Both the position numbers and the translations under genes were made by a program. 64,000 nucleotides of DNA from Erwinia persicina (lineage in GTDB: Bacteria > Pseudomonadota > Gammaproteobacteria > Enterobacterales > Enterobacteriaceae): contig NZ_JACYMO010000003.1 of the NCBI RefSeq assembly GCF_014838825.1, positions 434,001-498,000 on the forward strand. Reading direction: 5' to 3'. Positions 17,265 to 28,033 of this stretch are shown piece by piece; the stretch's first letter is position 1; each line of letters starts with the position of its first letter. The notes under the pieces are model-generated. The model made no database searches. It saw only the letters and a list, made by a program, of their open reading frames with translations, and had not been told where the DNA came from.

Positions 17265-18653
17265 ATGTCGAAAATTAACGCATCTTCAGGGAAAGAAAAT
17301 AGTGCGGTAATCCAGGACTGGCAGCCTGAAAATACCGTGTTCTGGCAACAAACGGGCAAACGGATTGCCAGTCGCAATCTGTGGATATCCGTTTTCTGTC
17401 TGTTGCTGGCCTTCTGCGTCTGGATGCTGTTCAGCGCCGTCGCCGTCAATCTTAATAAGGTGGGGTTCAACTTTTCCACCGACCAGCTGTTCCTGCTGAC
17501 GGCACTCCCGTCGGTTTCCGGGGCCATCCTGCGCGTTCCTTACTCCTTTGTGGTGCCGGTGTTTGGCGGGCGTCGCTGGACGGCGTTTAGCACGGCCCTG
17601 ATGCTGGTACCCTGCATCTGGCTGGGGTTTGCCGTGCAGAACCCAGCCACACCTTTCGCCGTCTTTGTGATTATTTCACTTCTGTGCGGTTTTGCCGGGG
17701 CTAACTTTGCCTCCAGCATGGGTAATATCAGCTTCTTCTTCCCAAAAGCCCGTCAGGGTGGCGCGCTGGGTATCAATGGCGGCTTAGGCAACCTTGGCGT
17801 CAGCGTGATGCAGCTGTTTGCCCCCCTCGCCATTTCAGTGGCGATGTTCAGCTGGTTTACCGGCCCCTCTGCCCATGCAGAAAACGGGCTGTGGCTGGAG
17901 AATGCAGCCTGGATGTGGGTGCCGTTGCTGGTGATTGCCACACTGGCTGCCTGGTTCGGTATGAACGATCTGGCCGCCGCGAAAAGCTCATTACGACAGC
18001 AGCTGCCGGTGCTGAAGCGCGGACATCTCTGGATCCTCTCGCTGCTCTATCTCGCCACGTTCGGCTCCTTTATCGGCTTTTCCGCCGGTTTTGCCATGCT
18101 GTCTAAAACGCAGTTCCCCGATGTGGTCATCATGCATTACGCCTTCTTCGGGCCGTTTATTGGCGCGCTGGCGCGTTCGGCGGGTGGCATGCTGTCCGAT
18201 CGCCTCGGGGGTGTGCGCGTCTCCCTGTTCACCTTCGTGCTGATGGCGGTCTTCACTGCGCTGCTATTCCTGACGCTACCGGGAGAGGGCCAGTCGGGGT
18301 CATTTATCGCTTTCTATGGCGTATTTATGGTGCTGTTCTTTGCCGCTGGCTTGGGCAGTGGATCGACCTTCCAGATGATCGCCGTCATCTTCCGCAAAAT
18401 CACGGTAGACCGGGTTAAAGCCGCAGGCGGAAGCGATGAAGCCGCGCAGCGCGAGGCCGTCACCGATACCAGCGCAGCGCTGGGCTTTATCTCCGCTATT
18501 GGTGCACTGGGAGGCTTCTTTATTCCGCAGACCTTCGGCATGTCCCTGTCACTGAGTGGTTCACCCGCCGGGGCAATGAAAGTCTTCCTGCTGTTTTATG
18601 TGATTTGCATCGCGATTACCTGGCTGGTTTACGGCCGAAAAAAAATGAAATAA
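17265..18653 (+). CDS. narK: Nitrate/nitrite transporter NarK
   Basis: A 462-residue major-facilitator transporter exchanging nitrate for nitrite across the inner membrane. Twelve hydrophobic helices are apparent. The two nitrate-signature loops are visible as GFAGANFASSMGNISFFFPKARQG (about 145-168) and the glycine-rich FFAAGLGSGSTFQMIAVIF (about 360-378). The conserved substrate arginine lies in ILRVPYSF (about 88-95). E. coli NarK is 463 residues. Only 37 bases separate it from narG and no terminator lies between, so it probably leads a narK-narGHJI transcript. Confidence 0.96.
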   Translation: MSKINASSGKENSAVIQDWQPENTVFWQQTGKRIASRNLWISVFCLLLAFCVWMLFSAVAVNLNKVGFNFSTDQLFLLTALPSVSGAILRVPYSFVVPVFGGRRWTAFSTALMLVPCIWLGFAVQNPATPFAVFVIISLLCGFAGANFASSMGNISFFFPKARQGGALGINGGLGNLGVSVMQLFAPLAISVAMFSWFTGPSAHAENGLWLENAAWMWVPLLVIATLAAWFGMNDLAAAKSSLRQQLPVLKRGHLWILSLLYLATFGSFIGFSAGFAMLSKTQFPDVVIMHYAFFGPFIGALARSAGGMLSDRLGGVRVSLFTFVLMAVFTALLFLTLPGEGQSGSFIAFYGVFMVLFFAAGLGSGSTFQMIAVIFRKITVDRVKAAGGSDEAAQREAVTDTSAALGFISAIGALGGFFIPQTFGMSLSLSGSPAGAMKVFLLFYVICIAITWLVYGRKKMK

Positions 18654-18690
18654 GTGCGCGAACCCTTTTAGTTTTTTTGGAGCATGTCGA

Positions 18691-21600
18691 ATGAGCAAGT
18701 TTCTTGATCGGTTACGTTATTTCAAACAACTCGCCGAACCCTTTTCTGGCCAGCACGGGCAGACGCTGAATACCAACCGTGACTGGGAGGATGGTTATCG
18801 CAGCCGCTGGCAGCATGACAAAATTGTGCGTTCCACCCACGGTGTAAACTGCACGGGATCCTGTAGCTGGAAGATTTACGTTAAAAATGGTCTGGTGACC
18901 TGGGAAACCCAGCAGACGGACTATCCGCGTACTCGTCCGGATTTACCTAACCATGAGCCGCGCGGCTGCCCGCGCGGTGCTAGCTACTCATGGTATTTAT
19001 ACAGCGCGAACCGCCTGAAATATCCTCTGGTGCGTAAGCGTTTAATCAGCCTGTGGCGTGCCGCAAAAGCGCAACACAGTGACCCCGTGCTGGCGTGGCA
19101 GTCGATAGTCGAAAACCCCGATCAGGCAAAAAGCTACAAAGAAGCGCGCGGGCGCGGTGGTTTCGTGCGCTCTGACTGGCAGGAAGTGAATGAACTGATC
19201 GCCTCAGCCAATATCTATACGGCGAAGGCATTCGGGCCTGACCGCATTATTGGATTTTCACCGATCCCGGCGATGTCGATGGTCTCCTATGCAGCGGGTT
19301 CCCGTTATCTTTCGCTGATTGGGGGAACCTGTCTGAGTTTCTATGACTGGTACTGTGACCTGCCGCCTGCTTCACCGATGACCTGGGGCGAGCAGACCGA
19401 CGTACCGGAATCCGCTGACTGGTATAACTCTGCCTATATCATCGCCTGGGGCAGTAACGTTCCTCAGACCCGAACCCCGGATGCGCACTTCTTCACTGAA
19501 GTCCGTTACAAAGGGACGAAAACCGTGGCGGTGACCCCGGACTATGCTGAAATCGCCAAGCTGTGCGATCAGTGGCTGAGCCCGAAGCAGGGGACCGACA
19601 GCGCACTGGCACTGGCCTTCGGGCATGTGATCCTGACGGAGTTCCACCAGCAACGTGAGGTGGAATATTTCCGCAACTATGTGCGCCAGTACACCGATAT
19701 GCCAATGCTGGTTCTGCTGGAACAGCGTGAGGGCGGGTACTATGCCGCCGGCAGGATGCTGCGCGCCAGCGACCTGGTGGACGGTTTAGGTCAGGAAAAT
19801 AATCCGCAGTGGAAGACCATCGCCATTAATCAGCAGAATGGCGAGCTGGTTGCGCCGCAGGGCTCCATTGGCTACCGCTGGGGTGAAAAAGGCAAATGGA
19901 ACCTCGAGCAACGTGAAGGGAAAAACCAGCAGGAAGTGGAGTTACAACTCAGCCTGCTGGGTCAGCATGACGATATCGCCGACGTCGGATTCCCTTACTT
20001 TGGCGCGATAGATAACCCTAACTTCAAGAGCGTACAGCTGGACGAGATCCTGCTGCACAAACTGCCGGTCAAACGCCTGCAGCTGGCGGATGGTTCTGTT
20101 GCTCTGGTCACCAGCGTGTACGACCTGACGCTGGCTAACTACGGGATTGAACGCGGGCTGGATGACGCGAACTGTGCGGCCAGCTTCGATGAAGTGAAAG
20201 CCTACTCTCCGGCCTGGGCTGAACAGATCACCGGGGTACCGCGGCAGAACATCGTGCGGATTGCGCGCGAGTTTGCGGAGACGGCAGAAAAAACGCGTGG
20301 TCGTTCGATGATCATCGTCGGTGCCGGTCTCAACCACTGGTACCACATGGATATGAACTACCGTGGTCTGATCAATATGCTGGTGTTCTGCGGCTGCGTC
20401 GGCCAAAGCGGCGGCGGCTGGGCACACTATGTCGGTCAGGAAAAATTACGTCCGCAAACGGGCTGGTTACCGCTGGCGTTTGGCCTTGACTGGCAGCGTC
20501 CGCCACGCCAGATGAACGGCACCTCTTTCTTCTATAACCACTCCAGTCAGTGGCGCTATGAGACGCTGCGCACCGATGAGCTGCTGTCACCGCTGGCCGA
20601 TAAGTCACGCTACGGCGGCAGCCTGATCGACTTTAACGTGCGCTCAGAGAGAATGGGCTGGCTGCCTTCTGCACCCCAGCTGAATACCAACCCGCTGCAC
20701 CTTGCCGCCCAGGCAGAGGCGGCTGGCAAGACACCCCTGGCCTTTACCGTGGACGGCCTGAAAGATGGCAGCCTGCGTTTTGCCGCAGAACAGCCTGACA
20801 GCAAGGAAAACTTCCCACGTAACCTGTTTGTCTGGCGCTCCAACCTGCTCGGCTCCTCCGGTAAGGGCCACGAGTATCTGCTGAAGTATCTGCTGGGGAC
20901 AGAAAGCGGCGTGCAGGGCGGCGATCTGGGTCAGCAGGGTGGGGTCAAACCCCAGGAAGTGGAGTGGCAGGATAACCCGGGAGAAGGGAAACTCGATCTG
21001 GTCGTCACCCTCGATTTCCGCATGTCCAGTACCTGTCTCTATTCGGATATCGTTCTGCCGACGGCGACCTGGTATGAAAAAGACGACATGAATACCTCGG
21101 ATATGCATCCATTTATTCATCCACTGTCGGCGGCGGTTGACCCGGCCTGGGAATCGCGTAGCGACTGGGAAATTTATAAAGGGATTGCCAAAACGTTCTC
21201 TGAGCTCTGCGTGGGTCATTTAGGTAAAGAGACGGACGTGGTATTGCAGCCGATCCAGCACGACTCTGCCGCTGAACTGGGACAGCCGTTCGACGTCCAG
21301 GACTGGCACCGGGGTGAGTGCGACCTGATCCCGGGGAAAACGGCACCGCACATTATGACGGTGGAGCGTGACTATCCGGCCACCTGGGAGCGCTTTACCT
21401 CGCTGGGGCCGCTGCTGGACACCCTGGGCAACGGTGGGAAAGGGATCGGCTGGAACACCCAGACTGAAATCGACTTCCTGAAAAAACTGAACTACGTCAA
21501 AACTGAGGGGCCGGCGGCCGGTCGCCCAAATATCAACAGTGCGATTGATGCCGCTGAGGTGATCCTGTCGCTGGCACCGGAGACCAATGGTCAGGTCGCG

Positions 21601-22452
21601 GTGAAAGCCTGGCAGGCGCTGGGGCAGTTTACCGGGCGCGATCACACCCATCTGGCGCTGAATAAAGAGGATGAAAAGATCCGCTTCCGCGATATTCAGG
21701 CGCAGCCGCGTAAAATTATCTCCAGCCCGACCTGGTCCGGCCTGGAAGATGAGCACGTCTCCTACAACGCCGGTTACACCAACGTGCATGAGCTGATCCC
21801 GTGGCGTACCCTCAGCGGCCGTCAGCAGTTGTATCAGGATCATCAGTGGATGCGTGATTTCGGTGAAAGCCTGCTGGTGTACCGTCCGCCTATTGATACC
21901 CGCACGGTACAGCCGCTGCTCAATAAAAAGCCGAACGGCAATCCTGAGATGGCGCTGAACTTCCTCACGCCGCATCAGAAGTGGGGGATCCACTCAACCT
22001 ATAGCGACAACCTGTTAATGCTGACGCTGTCACGCGGTGGGCCGATTGTCTGGCTGAGTGAAGAGGATGCCCGGGTGCTGGGCATTGAAGATAACGACTG
22101 GATCGAGGCGTTTAACGCCAACGGTGCGCTAACCGCCCGTGCGGTTGTCAGCCAGCGCGTACCGGCAGGGATGACCATGATGTACCACGCGCAGGAGCGC
22201 ATTGTGAATATCCCGGGTTCAGAAATCACCAGCCAGCGTGGCGGGATCCACAACTCGGTGACCCGTGTGTGTCCTAAACCGACGCATATGATTGGCGGCT
22301 ATGCGCAACTGGCTTACAGCTTCAACTATTACGGTACGGTCGGTTCCAACCGGGATGAGTTCGTTGTGGTGAGAAAAATGAATAACATTAACTGGTTAGA
22401 TGGCGAAGGCAACGACGATTGCCAGGGAAGCCAGCAGGAGAAAGGCCAATGA
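18691..22452 (+). CDS. narG: Respiratory nitrate reductase alpha subunit
   Basis: NarG is the catalytic molybdenum subunit that reduces nitrate to nitrite on the cytoplasmic side of the membrane. The N-terminal FS0 cluster ligands are in HGVNCTGSCSWK and a downstream Cys in RGCPRGASYSW (His-Cys3 ligation). The molybdenum-ligand aspartate lies in FYDWYCDLPPASPMTWG, and GSNVPQTRTPDAHFF follows. It has 1253 residues (E. coli 1247) and no interruption. The next gene overlaps the stop by four bases (ATGA). It has no Tat-like signal beyond the vestigial N-terminus usual for cytoplasmic NarG. Confidence 0.99.
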   Translation: MSKFLDRLRYFKQLAEPFSGQHGQTLNTNRDWEDGYRSRWQHDKIVRSTHGVNCTGSCSWKIYVKNGLVTWETQQTDYPRTRPDLPNHEPRGCPRGASYSWYLYSANRLKYPLVRKRLISLWRAAKAQHSDPVLAWQSIVENPDQAKSYKEARGRGGFVRSDWQEVNELIASANIYTAKAFGPDRIIGFSPIPAMSMVSYAAGSRYLSLIGGTCLSFYDWYCDLPPASPMTWGEQTDVPESADWYNSAYIIAWGSNVPQTRTPDAHFFTEVRYKGTKTVAVTPDYAEIAKLCDQWLSPKQGTDSALALAFGHVILTEFHQQREVEYFRNYVRQYTDMPMLVLLEQREGGYYAAGRMLRASDLVDGLGQENNPQWKTIAINQQNGELVAPQGSIGYRWGEKGKWNLEQREGKNQQEVELQLSLLGQHDDIADVGFPYFGAIDNPNFKSVQLDEILLHKLPVKRLQLADGSVALVTSVYDLTLANYGIERGLDDANCAASFDEVKAYSPAWAEQITGVPRQNIVRIAREFAETAEKTRGRSMIIVGAGLNHWYHMDMNYRGLINMLVFCGCVGQSGGGWAHYVGQEKLRPQTGWLPLAFGLDWQRPPRQMNGTSFFYNHSSQWRYETLRTDELLSPLADKSRYGGSLIDFNVRSERMGWLPSAPQLNTNPLHLAAQAEAAGKTPLAFTVDGLKDGSLRFAAEQPDSKENFPRNLFVWRSNLLGSSGKGHEYLLKYLLGTESGVQGGDLGQQGGVKPQEVEWQDNPGEGKLDLVVTLDFRMSSTCLYSDIVLPTATWYEKDDMNTSDMHPFIHPLSAAVDPAWESRSDWEIYKGIAKTFSELCVGHLGKETDVVLQPIQHDSAAELGQPFDVQDWHRGECDLIPGKTAPHIMTVERDYPATWERFTSLGPLLDTLGNGGKGIGWNTQTEIDFLKKLNYVKTEGPAAGRPNINSAIDAAEVILSLAPETNGQVAVKAWQALGQFTGRDHTHLALNKEDEKIRFRDIQAQPRKIISSPTWSGLEDEHVSYNAGYTNVHELIPWRTLSGRQQLYQDHQWMRDFGESLLVYRPPIDTRTVQPLLNKKPNGNPEMALNFLTPHQKWGIHSTYSDNLLMLTLSRGGPIVWLSEEDARVLGIEDNDWIEAFNANGALTARAVVSQRVPAGMTMMYHAQERIVNIPGSEITSQRGGIHNSVTRVCPKPTHMIGGYAQLAYSFNYYGTVGSNRDEFVVVRKMNNINWLDGEGNDDCQGSQQEKGQ

Positions 22453-23996
22453 AAATTCGCTCTCAGGTCGGAATGGTTCTGAATCTCGACAAATGTATCG
22501 GCTGCCACACCTGCTCGGTAACCTGTAAAAACGTCTGGACCAGCCGTGAAGGTATGGAGTACGCCTGGTTTAACAACGTGGAAAGTAAACCCGGTGTAGG
22601 CTTCCCTAACGCGTGGGAAGACCAGGAAAAGTGGAAGGGCGGGTGGATCCGTAAGATCAACGGCAGGCTGGTGCCTCGCATGGGTAACCGCGTCGGCGTC
22701 CTGTCTAAAATTTTCGCCAACCCCGATGTGCCCGGGCTGGACGACTATTATGAACCGTTCGACTTTGACTATCAGCATCTGCATAACGCGCCTGCCGGTA
22801 AGCATCAGCCGATTGCCCGTCCGCGATCGCTGATCACCGGGCAGCGAATGAAGAAGATCGAAAATGGCCCGAACTGGGAGGAGATCCTCGGCGGCGAATT
22901 TTCAAAGCGTTCTGAGGATAAAAACTTCGACCATATGCAGAAGGAGATGTACGGACAGTTCGAAAACACCTTCATGATGTATCTGCCGCGCCTTTGTGAA
23001 CACTGCCTGAACCCGACCTGCGTGGCGACCTGCCCGAGTGGGGCGATCTACAAGCGTGCAGAAGATGGCATCGTGCTGATCGACCAGGACAAGTGCCGCG
23101 GCTGGCGGATGTGTATTACCGGCTGCCCGTACAAAAAAATCTACTTCAACTGGAAAAGCGGCAAGTCAGAAAAATGTATTTTCTGCTATCCGCGCATTGA
23201 AGCTGGCCAGCCTACCGTCTGCTCAGAGACCTGCGTCGGGCGTATCCGCTACCTCGGCGTGCTGCTGTATGACGCCGACCGTATTGAACAGGCGGCGGCG
23301 GTGGAAAATGAAAAAGATCTCTACCAGAGCCAGCTGGATGTCTTCCTTGACCCGCACGATCCACAAGTGATTGCGCAGGCGCTGAAGGATGGCGTACCGC
23401 AGAGCGTGATTGATGCTGCGCAGCAGTCCCCTGTCTATAAAATGGCCATGGACTGGAAGCTGGCGCTGCCGCTGCACCCTGAATATCGTACGCTGCCGAT
23501 GGTGTGGTATGTACCGCCGCTGTCTCCGATCCAGTCAGTATCGGATGCCGGTATGCTTGCCCACAGCGGCGTGCTGCCGGATGTGGAGAGCCTGCGCATC
23601 CCGGTGCAATACCTGGCCAACCTGCTGACGGCCGGGGATACCGCCCCGGTACTGCAGGCGCTCAATCGCCTGATGGCCATGCGTCATTATAAGCGCGCTG
23701 AAACCGTGGACGGCGTTCATGACGTACGTGCGCTGGAGCAGGTCGGGCTGACGGAAGCACAGGCACAGGAGATGTATCGCTATCTGGCGATTGCTAACTA
23801 CGAGGATCGCTTCGTGATCCCGAGCAGCCACCGTGAAATGGCGCGTGAAGCATTCCCGGAAAGCAAAGGCTGCGGCTTCAGTTTTGGCGATGGCTGCCAC
23901 GGCAGTGACGGCAAATTCAACCTGTTCAACAGCCGACGCATAGATGCCATCGACGTTTCGAAGAAAACGGTGCCGGACGCGGAGAAAAACTCATGA
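22449..23996 (+). CDS. narH: Respiratory nitrate reductase beta subunit
   Basis: NarH carries the four iron-sulfur clusters that pass electrons from NarI haem to NarG. Four cysteine groups are visible: DKCIGCHTCSVTCKNVW, CEHCLNPTCVATCPSG, DKCRGWRMCITGCPYKK and EKCIFCYPRIEAGQPTVCSETC. The tryptophan in CRGWRMC marks the three-iron cluster site. Starting at ATG 22449 gives 515 residues and the conserved MKIRSQVGMVLNLDKC N-terminus. An extension to 22419 would lie inside narG. It overlaps narG and narJ by four bases each. Confidence 0.99.
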   Translation: MKIRSQVGMVLNLDKCIGCHTCSVTCKNVWTSREGMEYAWFNNVESKPGVGFPNAWEDQEKWKGGWIRKINGRLVPRMGNRVGVLSKIFANPDVPGLDDYYEPFDFDYQHLHNAPAGKHQPIARPRSLITGQRMKKIENGPNWEEILGGEFSKRSEDKNFDHMQKEMYGQFENTFMMYLPRLCEHCLNPTCVATCPSGAIYKRAEDGIVLIDQDKCRGWRMCITGCPYKKIYFNWKSGKSEKCIFCYPRIEAGQPTVCSETCVGRIRYLGVLLYDADRIEQAAAVENEKDLYQSQLDVFLDPHDPQVIAQALKDGVPQSVIDAAQQSPVYKMAMDWKLALPLHPEYRTLPMVWYVPPLSPIQSVSDAGMLAHSGVLPDVESLRIPVQYLANLLTAGDTAPVLQALNRLMAMRHYKRAETVDGVHDVRALEQVGLTEAQAQEMYRYLAIANYEDRFVIPSSHREMAREAFPESKGCGFSFGDGCHGSDGKFNLFNSRRIDAIDVSKKTVPDAEKNS

Positions 23997-24718
23997 TCGC
24001 GTTGCGTATCATTGCCCGGTTGCTGGACTACCCGCAGCAGGATTTCGTTGACCATCAGCAAGAGATCCTGGATGCCCTGGCGCAGGCAAATGAACTGGAT
24101 GCACACCAGCACCAGTTCCTCGCGCAGTTTATTCAGCAGGCCGCTGCCCGTCCTTTGCTGGACAGGCAGGCGGAATACAGCGAGCTGTTCGATCGCGGCC
24201 GGGCGACATCCCTGCTGCTTTTTGAACATGTGCACGGCGAGTCGCGCGATCGCGGTCAGGCGATGGTAGATCTGCTGGCACAGTATCGTGCCGATGGTCT
24301 TGAACTGAACGCTAAAGAGCTGCCTGATTTTTTACCTCTTTATCTGGAGTACCTGGCGCAGGGCGACCAGTCCCGCATCCGGCGTGGGTTACAGGATATT
24401 GCACCGATTCTGGCGCTGCTGGCAGCCCGTCTGTCACAGCGGCAGAGCGACTATGCGCCACTTTTCCCGCTGCTGCTGGCGCTGTCCGGCAGCAGTGCCG
24501 ACCCACAGTCGCTTCAGACGCAGGTGGCTCAGGAAGCGCGCGATGATACCCCCGCCGCCCTGGATGCTGTCTGGGAGGAAGAGCAGGTGGCCTTTATCGC
24601 GCAGATGAACCCAGGCGGTGGCGGATGTGAATCCGCACAGAAATCGCATCCGGCTGCGGCAGTGATGCCGCAGTACCTTGATATTTCAGCAGTAACTATG
24701 GCGGCGAAAGGAGAGTAA
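23993..24718 (+). CDS. narJ: Nitrate reductase molybdenum cofactor assembly chaperone
   Basis: NarJ is a cytoplasmic chaperone of the TorD family. It binds apo-NarGH and allows cofactor insertion and membrane attachment. The protein is 241 residues (E. coli 236), all-helical in appearance. It carries the family landmark YSELFDRGRATSLLLFEHVHGESRDRGQAM at about 60-89. The C-terminal tail is Ala/Pro/Gly-rich, which is common in this family. It overlaps narH by ATGA. narI follows after three bases. Confidence 0.97.
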   Translation: MIALRIIARLLDYPQQDFVDHQQEILDALAQANELDAHQHQFLAQFIQQAAARPLLDRQAEYSELFDRGRATSLLLFEHVHGESRDRGQAMVDLLAQYRADGLELNAKELPDFLPLYLEYLAQGDQSRIRRGLQDIAPILALLAARLSQRQSDYAPLFPLLLALSGSSADPQSLQTQVAQEARDDTPAALDAVWEEEQVAFIAQMNPGGGGCESAQKSHPAAAVMPQYLDISAVTMAAKGE

Positions 24719-24721
24719 ATC

Positions 24722-25399
24722 ATGGAGTTTTTGAATCGTTTCTTCTTTGATATTTACCCCTATCTGGCCGGGACGGTATTTCTGGTCGGGAGCTGGCTGC
24801 GTTATGACTACGGGCAGTACAGCTGGCGGGCAGGTTCAAGTCAGATGTTAAGTAAAAAAGGGATGCGCCTGGCGTCGAACCTGTTCCATATCGGCATCAT
24901 CGGCATTCTGCTGGGGCATTTCGTCGGCCTGCTCACGCCGCACTGGGTGTATGAGCCTTTCCTGTCGGCTGGCGAAAAGCAGCTGCTGGCGATGGGAGCC
25001 GGTGGGGTGTTTGGTGCGATGACGCTGATTGGCGGTGCCCTGCTGCTGAAACGTCGTCTGACCAATGAACGGGTGCGGGCGACCAGCAGTTTTGCCGATA
25101 TTCTGATCCTGACGCTGCTGGTGCTGCAGGCGGCCCTGGGGCTGACGACTATTCTGTTCTCAGCGCAGCATCTGGATGGCAGTGAAATGCTCAAGCTGGC
25201 CGGATGGGCGCAGAGTATTGTGACGTTCCAGGGCGGAGCTTCGGCACATCTTGACGGTGTGGCGGTAATCTTCCGTCTGCATATGGTGCTGGGAATGACG
25301 CTGTTCCTGCTGTTCCCGTTCTGCCGCCTGGTACATATCTGGAGCGCACCGGTCGAATACCTGACCCGTCGCTATCAGCTGGTACGTAACCGCCGTTAA
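24722..25399 (+). CDS. narI: Respiratory nitrate reductase gamma subunit
   Basis: NarI is the membrane cytochrome b that oxidises quinol and feeds electrons to NarH. It has five transmembrane helices over 225 residues, the E. coli length. Haem-ligand histidines lie in [19 protein letters not shown] (about 53-71) and [26 protein letters not shown] (about 182-207). The N-terminus [15 protein letters not shown] matches the family. It is the last gene of the nar operon and is followed by a perfect hairpin. Confidence 0.98.
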   Translation: MEFLNRFFFDIYPYLAGTVFLVGSWLRYDYGQYSWRAGSSQMLSKKGMRLASNLFHIGIIGILLGHFVGLLTPHWVYEPFLSAGEKQLLAMGAGGVFGAMTLIGGALLLKRRLTNERVRATSSFADILILTLLVLQAALGLTTILFSAQHLDGSEMLKLAGWAQSIVTFQGGASAHLDGVAVIFRLHMVLGMTLFLLFPFCRLVHIWSAPVEYLTRRYQLVRNRR

Positions 25400-25447
25400 T
25401 CTGCAAAGCGGGGGCGAACCGGAACAGCCGGTCCTCCCTCATGGCAA

Positions 25448-25472
25448 GGACCGATCGTATGACGATCGGTCC
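25448..25472. terminator. Perfect hairpin between narI and convergent mutS
   Basis: GGACCGATCGT (25448-25458) pairs perfectly with ACGATCGGTCC (25462-25472) around ATG. On the + side TCTGTTTATA follows, on the - side only TTGCC. It probably ends nar transcription and may also serve mutS. The T-tract is weak. Confidence 0.6.
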
Positions 25473-25477
25473 TCTGT

Positions 25478-28033
25478 TTATACCAGTGATTTCAACCGGT
25501 AAATCCATTCCAGCGCCTGACGCGGGGACAGGGAGTCCGGATCCAGCGCCTCCAGGGCTTCCATTGCCGGGGAGGTTTCCTCCACCAGCAGCGGCAGCTG
25601 CGAACCATCCGCTTTCGTGGCCGCCGCGCTGCCCGACAACGCTTCCAGCTCCTTCAGCTTCTGACGCGCCCGTTTAATCACCTCTTTTGGCACGCCAGCC
25701 AGCGCCGCCACGGCCAGGCCATAGCTTTTACTCGCCGCCCCGTCCTGCACGCTGTGCATAAAGGCGATGGTATCGCCATGCTCGACCGCATCCAGATGCA
25801 CGTTCGCCACCCCTTCAATCTGTTCAGGCAGCGTGGTCAGCTCGAAATAATGGGTGGCGAACAGCGTCATCGCCTTGATACGGCTGGCCAGGCTTTCGGC
25901 ACAGGCCCAGGCCAGCGACAGGCCATCATAGGTTGACGTACCCCGGCCAATCTCATCCATCAGCACCAGGCTGAACTCGGTGGCGTTATGCAGAATGTTA
26001 GCGGTTTCGGTCATCTCAACCATAAAGGTTGAGCGCCCGGAGGCCAGATCGTCGGCCGCGCCAACGCGGGTAAAGATGCGGTCAATGGGGCCAATTACCG
26101 CCTGGGTCGCCGGGACGAAACTGCCAATATAGGCCATCAGAGTGATCAGCGCTGCCTGACGCATATAGGTACTTTTACCACCCATATTCGGGCCAGTGAC
26201 AATCAGCATCCGGCGCTGCGGCGACAGAGACAGAGGATTGGCGATAAAAGGTTCTTTCAGCACCTGCTCGACCACCGGATGGCGTCCACCGGTTAGTTTA
26301 ATTCCTGGTTTATCGCTTAACGTCGGGCAGCTGTAGTTCAGCGTCCAGGCGCGTTCGGCCAGATTGCTTAATACGTCCAGCTCGGCCAGCGCCGCCGCAC
26401 TCTCCTGCAGGGCTGCCAGATGCGGTAGCAGCATGTCGAACAGCTGCTCGTATAAGGCTTTTTCCAGCGACAGGGCCTTACCTTTCGAGGTCAGCACCTT
26501 ATCTTCGTACTCTTTCAGTTCGGGGATAATATAGCGTTCGGCATTTTTCAGCGTCTGGCGGCGCACATAATGGATCGGCACCAGATGGCTCTGTCCACGG
26601 CTGACCTGGATGTAATAGCCATGTACGCCGTTAAAGCCGACCTTCAGGGTATCCAGACCCAGCTTTTCGCGTTCGCGGACTTCCAGACGATCGAGATAAT
26701 CAGTGGCCCCGTCAGCCAGCGCCCGCCACTCGTCCAGCTCGGCGTTATACCCGGGGGCGATGACGCCGCCGTCACGCACCAGCACCGGCGGCGTTTCAAT
26801 AATGGCACGTTCAAGAAGCTCACGCAGTTCGGTGAATTCGCCCATCTGTCCGCGCAGGGTTTGCAGATGCGCGGTCTGATTACCTTCCAGCTCACCGTTC
26901 AGTAGCGGTAGCTGCTGGAAAGCGTGGCGCATGCGCGCCAGATCGCGCGGGCGGGCCGTACGCAGTGCCAGACGAGCAAGGATACGCTCGAGGTCGCCCA
27001 CCTGACGCAGCAGCGGCGTCAGTGACTCGTGACAATCCTGCAAGGCGCTGATGCTTTCCTGGCGGCGGGCGATCACTTGTACATCACGAACCGGCATATG
27101 CAGCCAGCGTTTCAGCATCCTGCTGCCCATCGGCGTCACGGTTTTATCCAGCACCGAGGCCAGCGTGTTTTCAATACCCCCGGAGAGATTCTGGGTGATC
27201 TCCAGATTACGGCGGGTGGCCGCATCCATGATAATGCCATCCTGCTGGCGCTCCATGGTCAGCGCCCGGATATGGGGCAGCGAAGTCCGCTGGGTATCCT
27301 TGACGTACTGCAGCAGGCAGCCTGCCGCACGCAGGGCATGATGAGCCTGCTCGACGCCAAAACCGCTGAGGTCACGGGTGGCGAACTGCAGATTGAGCTG
27401 CTGGCGGGCGGTGTCCAGCTCATATTCCCACAGCGGACGGCGGCGCAGGCCGCGACGATTTTCAATCAGCGCCATGGCGGCGAAGTCTTCCGGGTAGAGC
27501 AGTTCAGCCGGATTAGTCCGCTGCAGTTCGGCGGCCATGGTTTCCAGGTCCGTCGGTTCTGCCAGGCGAAAACGCCCGGAGCTGATATCCAGCGTCGCAT
27601 AACCAAAGCCGCGCGGGCTCTGCCAGATGGCTGCCAGCAAATTGTCCTGACGTTCATTCAGCAGCGCTTCATCGCTGATGGTGCCGGGGGTGACGATGCG
27701 GACAACTTTACGTTCGACCGGACCTTTGCTTAACGCCGGGTCGCCAATCTGCTCGCAGATCGCCACCGACTCGCCCAGCTGGACCAGCTTTGCCAGGTAG
27801 TTTTCCAGCGAATGATAGGGCACGCCCGCCATGGGGATCGGCTCTCCTGCCGAGGCCCCACGCTTCGTCAGGGAGATTTCCAGCAGCTGAGAGGCGCGTT
27901 TCGCATCGTCGTAAAACAGCTCATAGAAGTCGCCCATGCGGTAGAACAGCAGGATCTCAGGATGGTCAGCCTTTAGACGTAGATACTGCTGCATCATTGG
28001 AGTGTGGGAGGATAAATTTTCGGTGTTGTTCAT
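25478..28033 (-). CDS. mutS: DNA mismatch repair protein MutS
   Basis: MutS recognises mismatches and recruits MutL. The N-terminal mismatch-binding Phe-X-Glu lies in [14 protein letters not shown]. The ATPase domain has Walker [16 protein letters not shown], then [20 protein letters not shown] and [11 protein letters not shown]. The ATG at 28033 gives 851 residues (E. coli 853) with GGAG ten bases upstream. An in-frame extension to 28096 would add 21 residues with no homology I recognise. In E. coli the mutS-rpoS interval is known to be polymorphic. Here it holds the nar genes. Confidence 0.97.
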   Translation of the reverse strand: MNNTENLSSHTPMMQQYLRLKADHPEILLFYRMGDFYELFYDDAKRASQLLEISLTKRGASAGEPIPMAGVPYHSLENYLAKLVQLGESVAICEQIGDPALSKGPVERKVVRIVTPGTISDEALLNERQDNLLAAIWQSPRGFGYATLDISSGRFRLAEPTDLETMAAELQRTNPAELLYPEDFAAMALIENRRGLRRRPLWEYELDTARQQLNLQFATRDLSGFGVEQAHHALRAAGCLLQYVKDTQRTSLPHIRALTMERQQDGIIMDAATRRNLEITQNLSGGIENTLASVLDKTVTPMGSRMLKRWLHMPVRDVQVIARRQESISALQDCHESLTPLLRQVGDLERILARLALRTARPRDLARMRHAFQQLPLLNGELEGNQTAHLQTLRGQMGEFTELRELLERAIIETPPVLVRDGGVIAPGYNAELDEWRALADGATDYLDRLEVREREKLGLDTLKVGFNGVHGYYIQVSRGQSHLVPIHYVRRQTLKNAERYIIPELKEYEDKVLTSKGKALSLEKALYEQLFDMLLPHLAALQESAAALAELDVLSNLAERAWTLNYSCPTLSDKPGIKLTGGRHPVVEQVLKEPFIANPLSLSPQRRMLIVTGPNMGGKSTYMRQAALITLMAYIGSFVPATQAVIGPIDRIFTRVGAADDLASGRSTFMVEMTETANILHNATEFSLVLMDEIGRGTSTYDGLSLAWACAESLASRIKAMTLFATHYFELTTLPEQIEGVANVHLDAVEHGDTIAFMHSVQDGAASKSYGLAVAALAGVPKEVIKRARQKLKELEALSGSAAATKADGSQLPLLVEETSPAMEALEALDPDSLSPRQALEWIYRLKSLV

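Noticed and set aside
21220-21993. Long - strand frame inside narG; similar ones lie inside ispD (1807-2526) and recA (45242-45919).
   Set aside because: Shadows of intact, well-recognised genes on the + strand.
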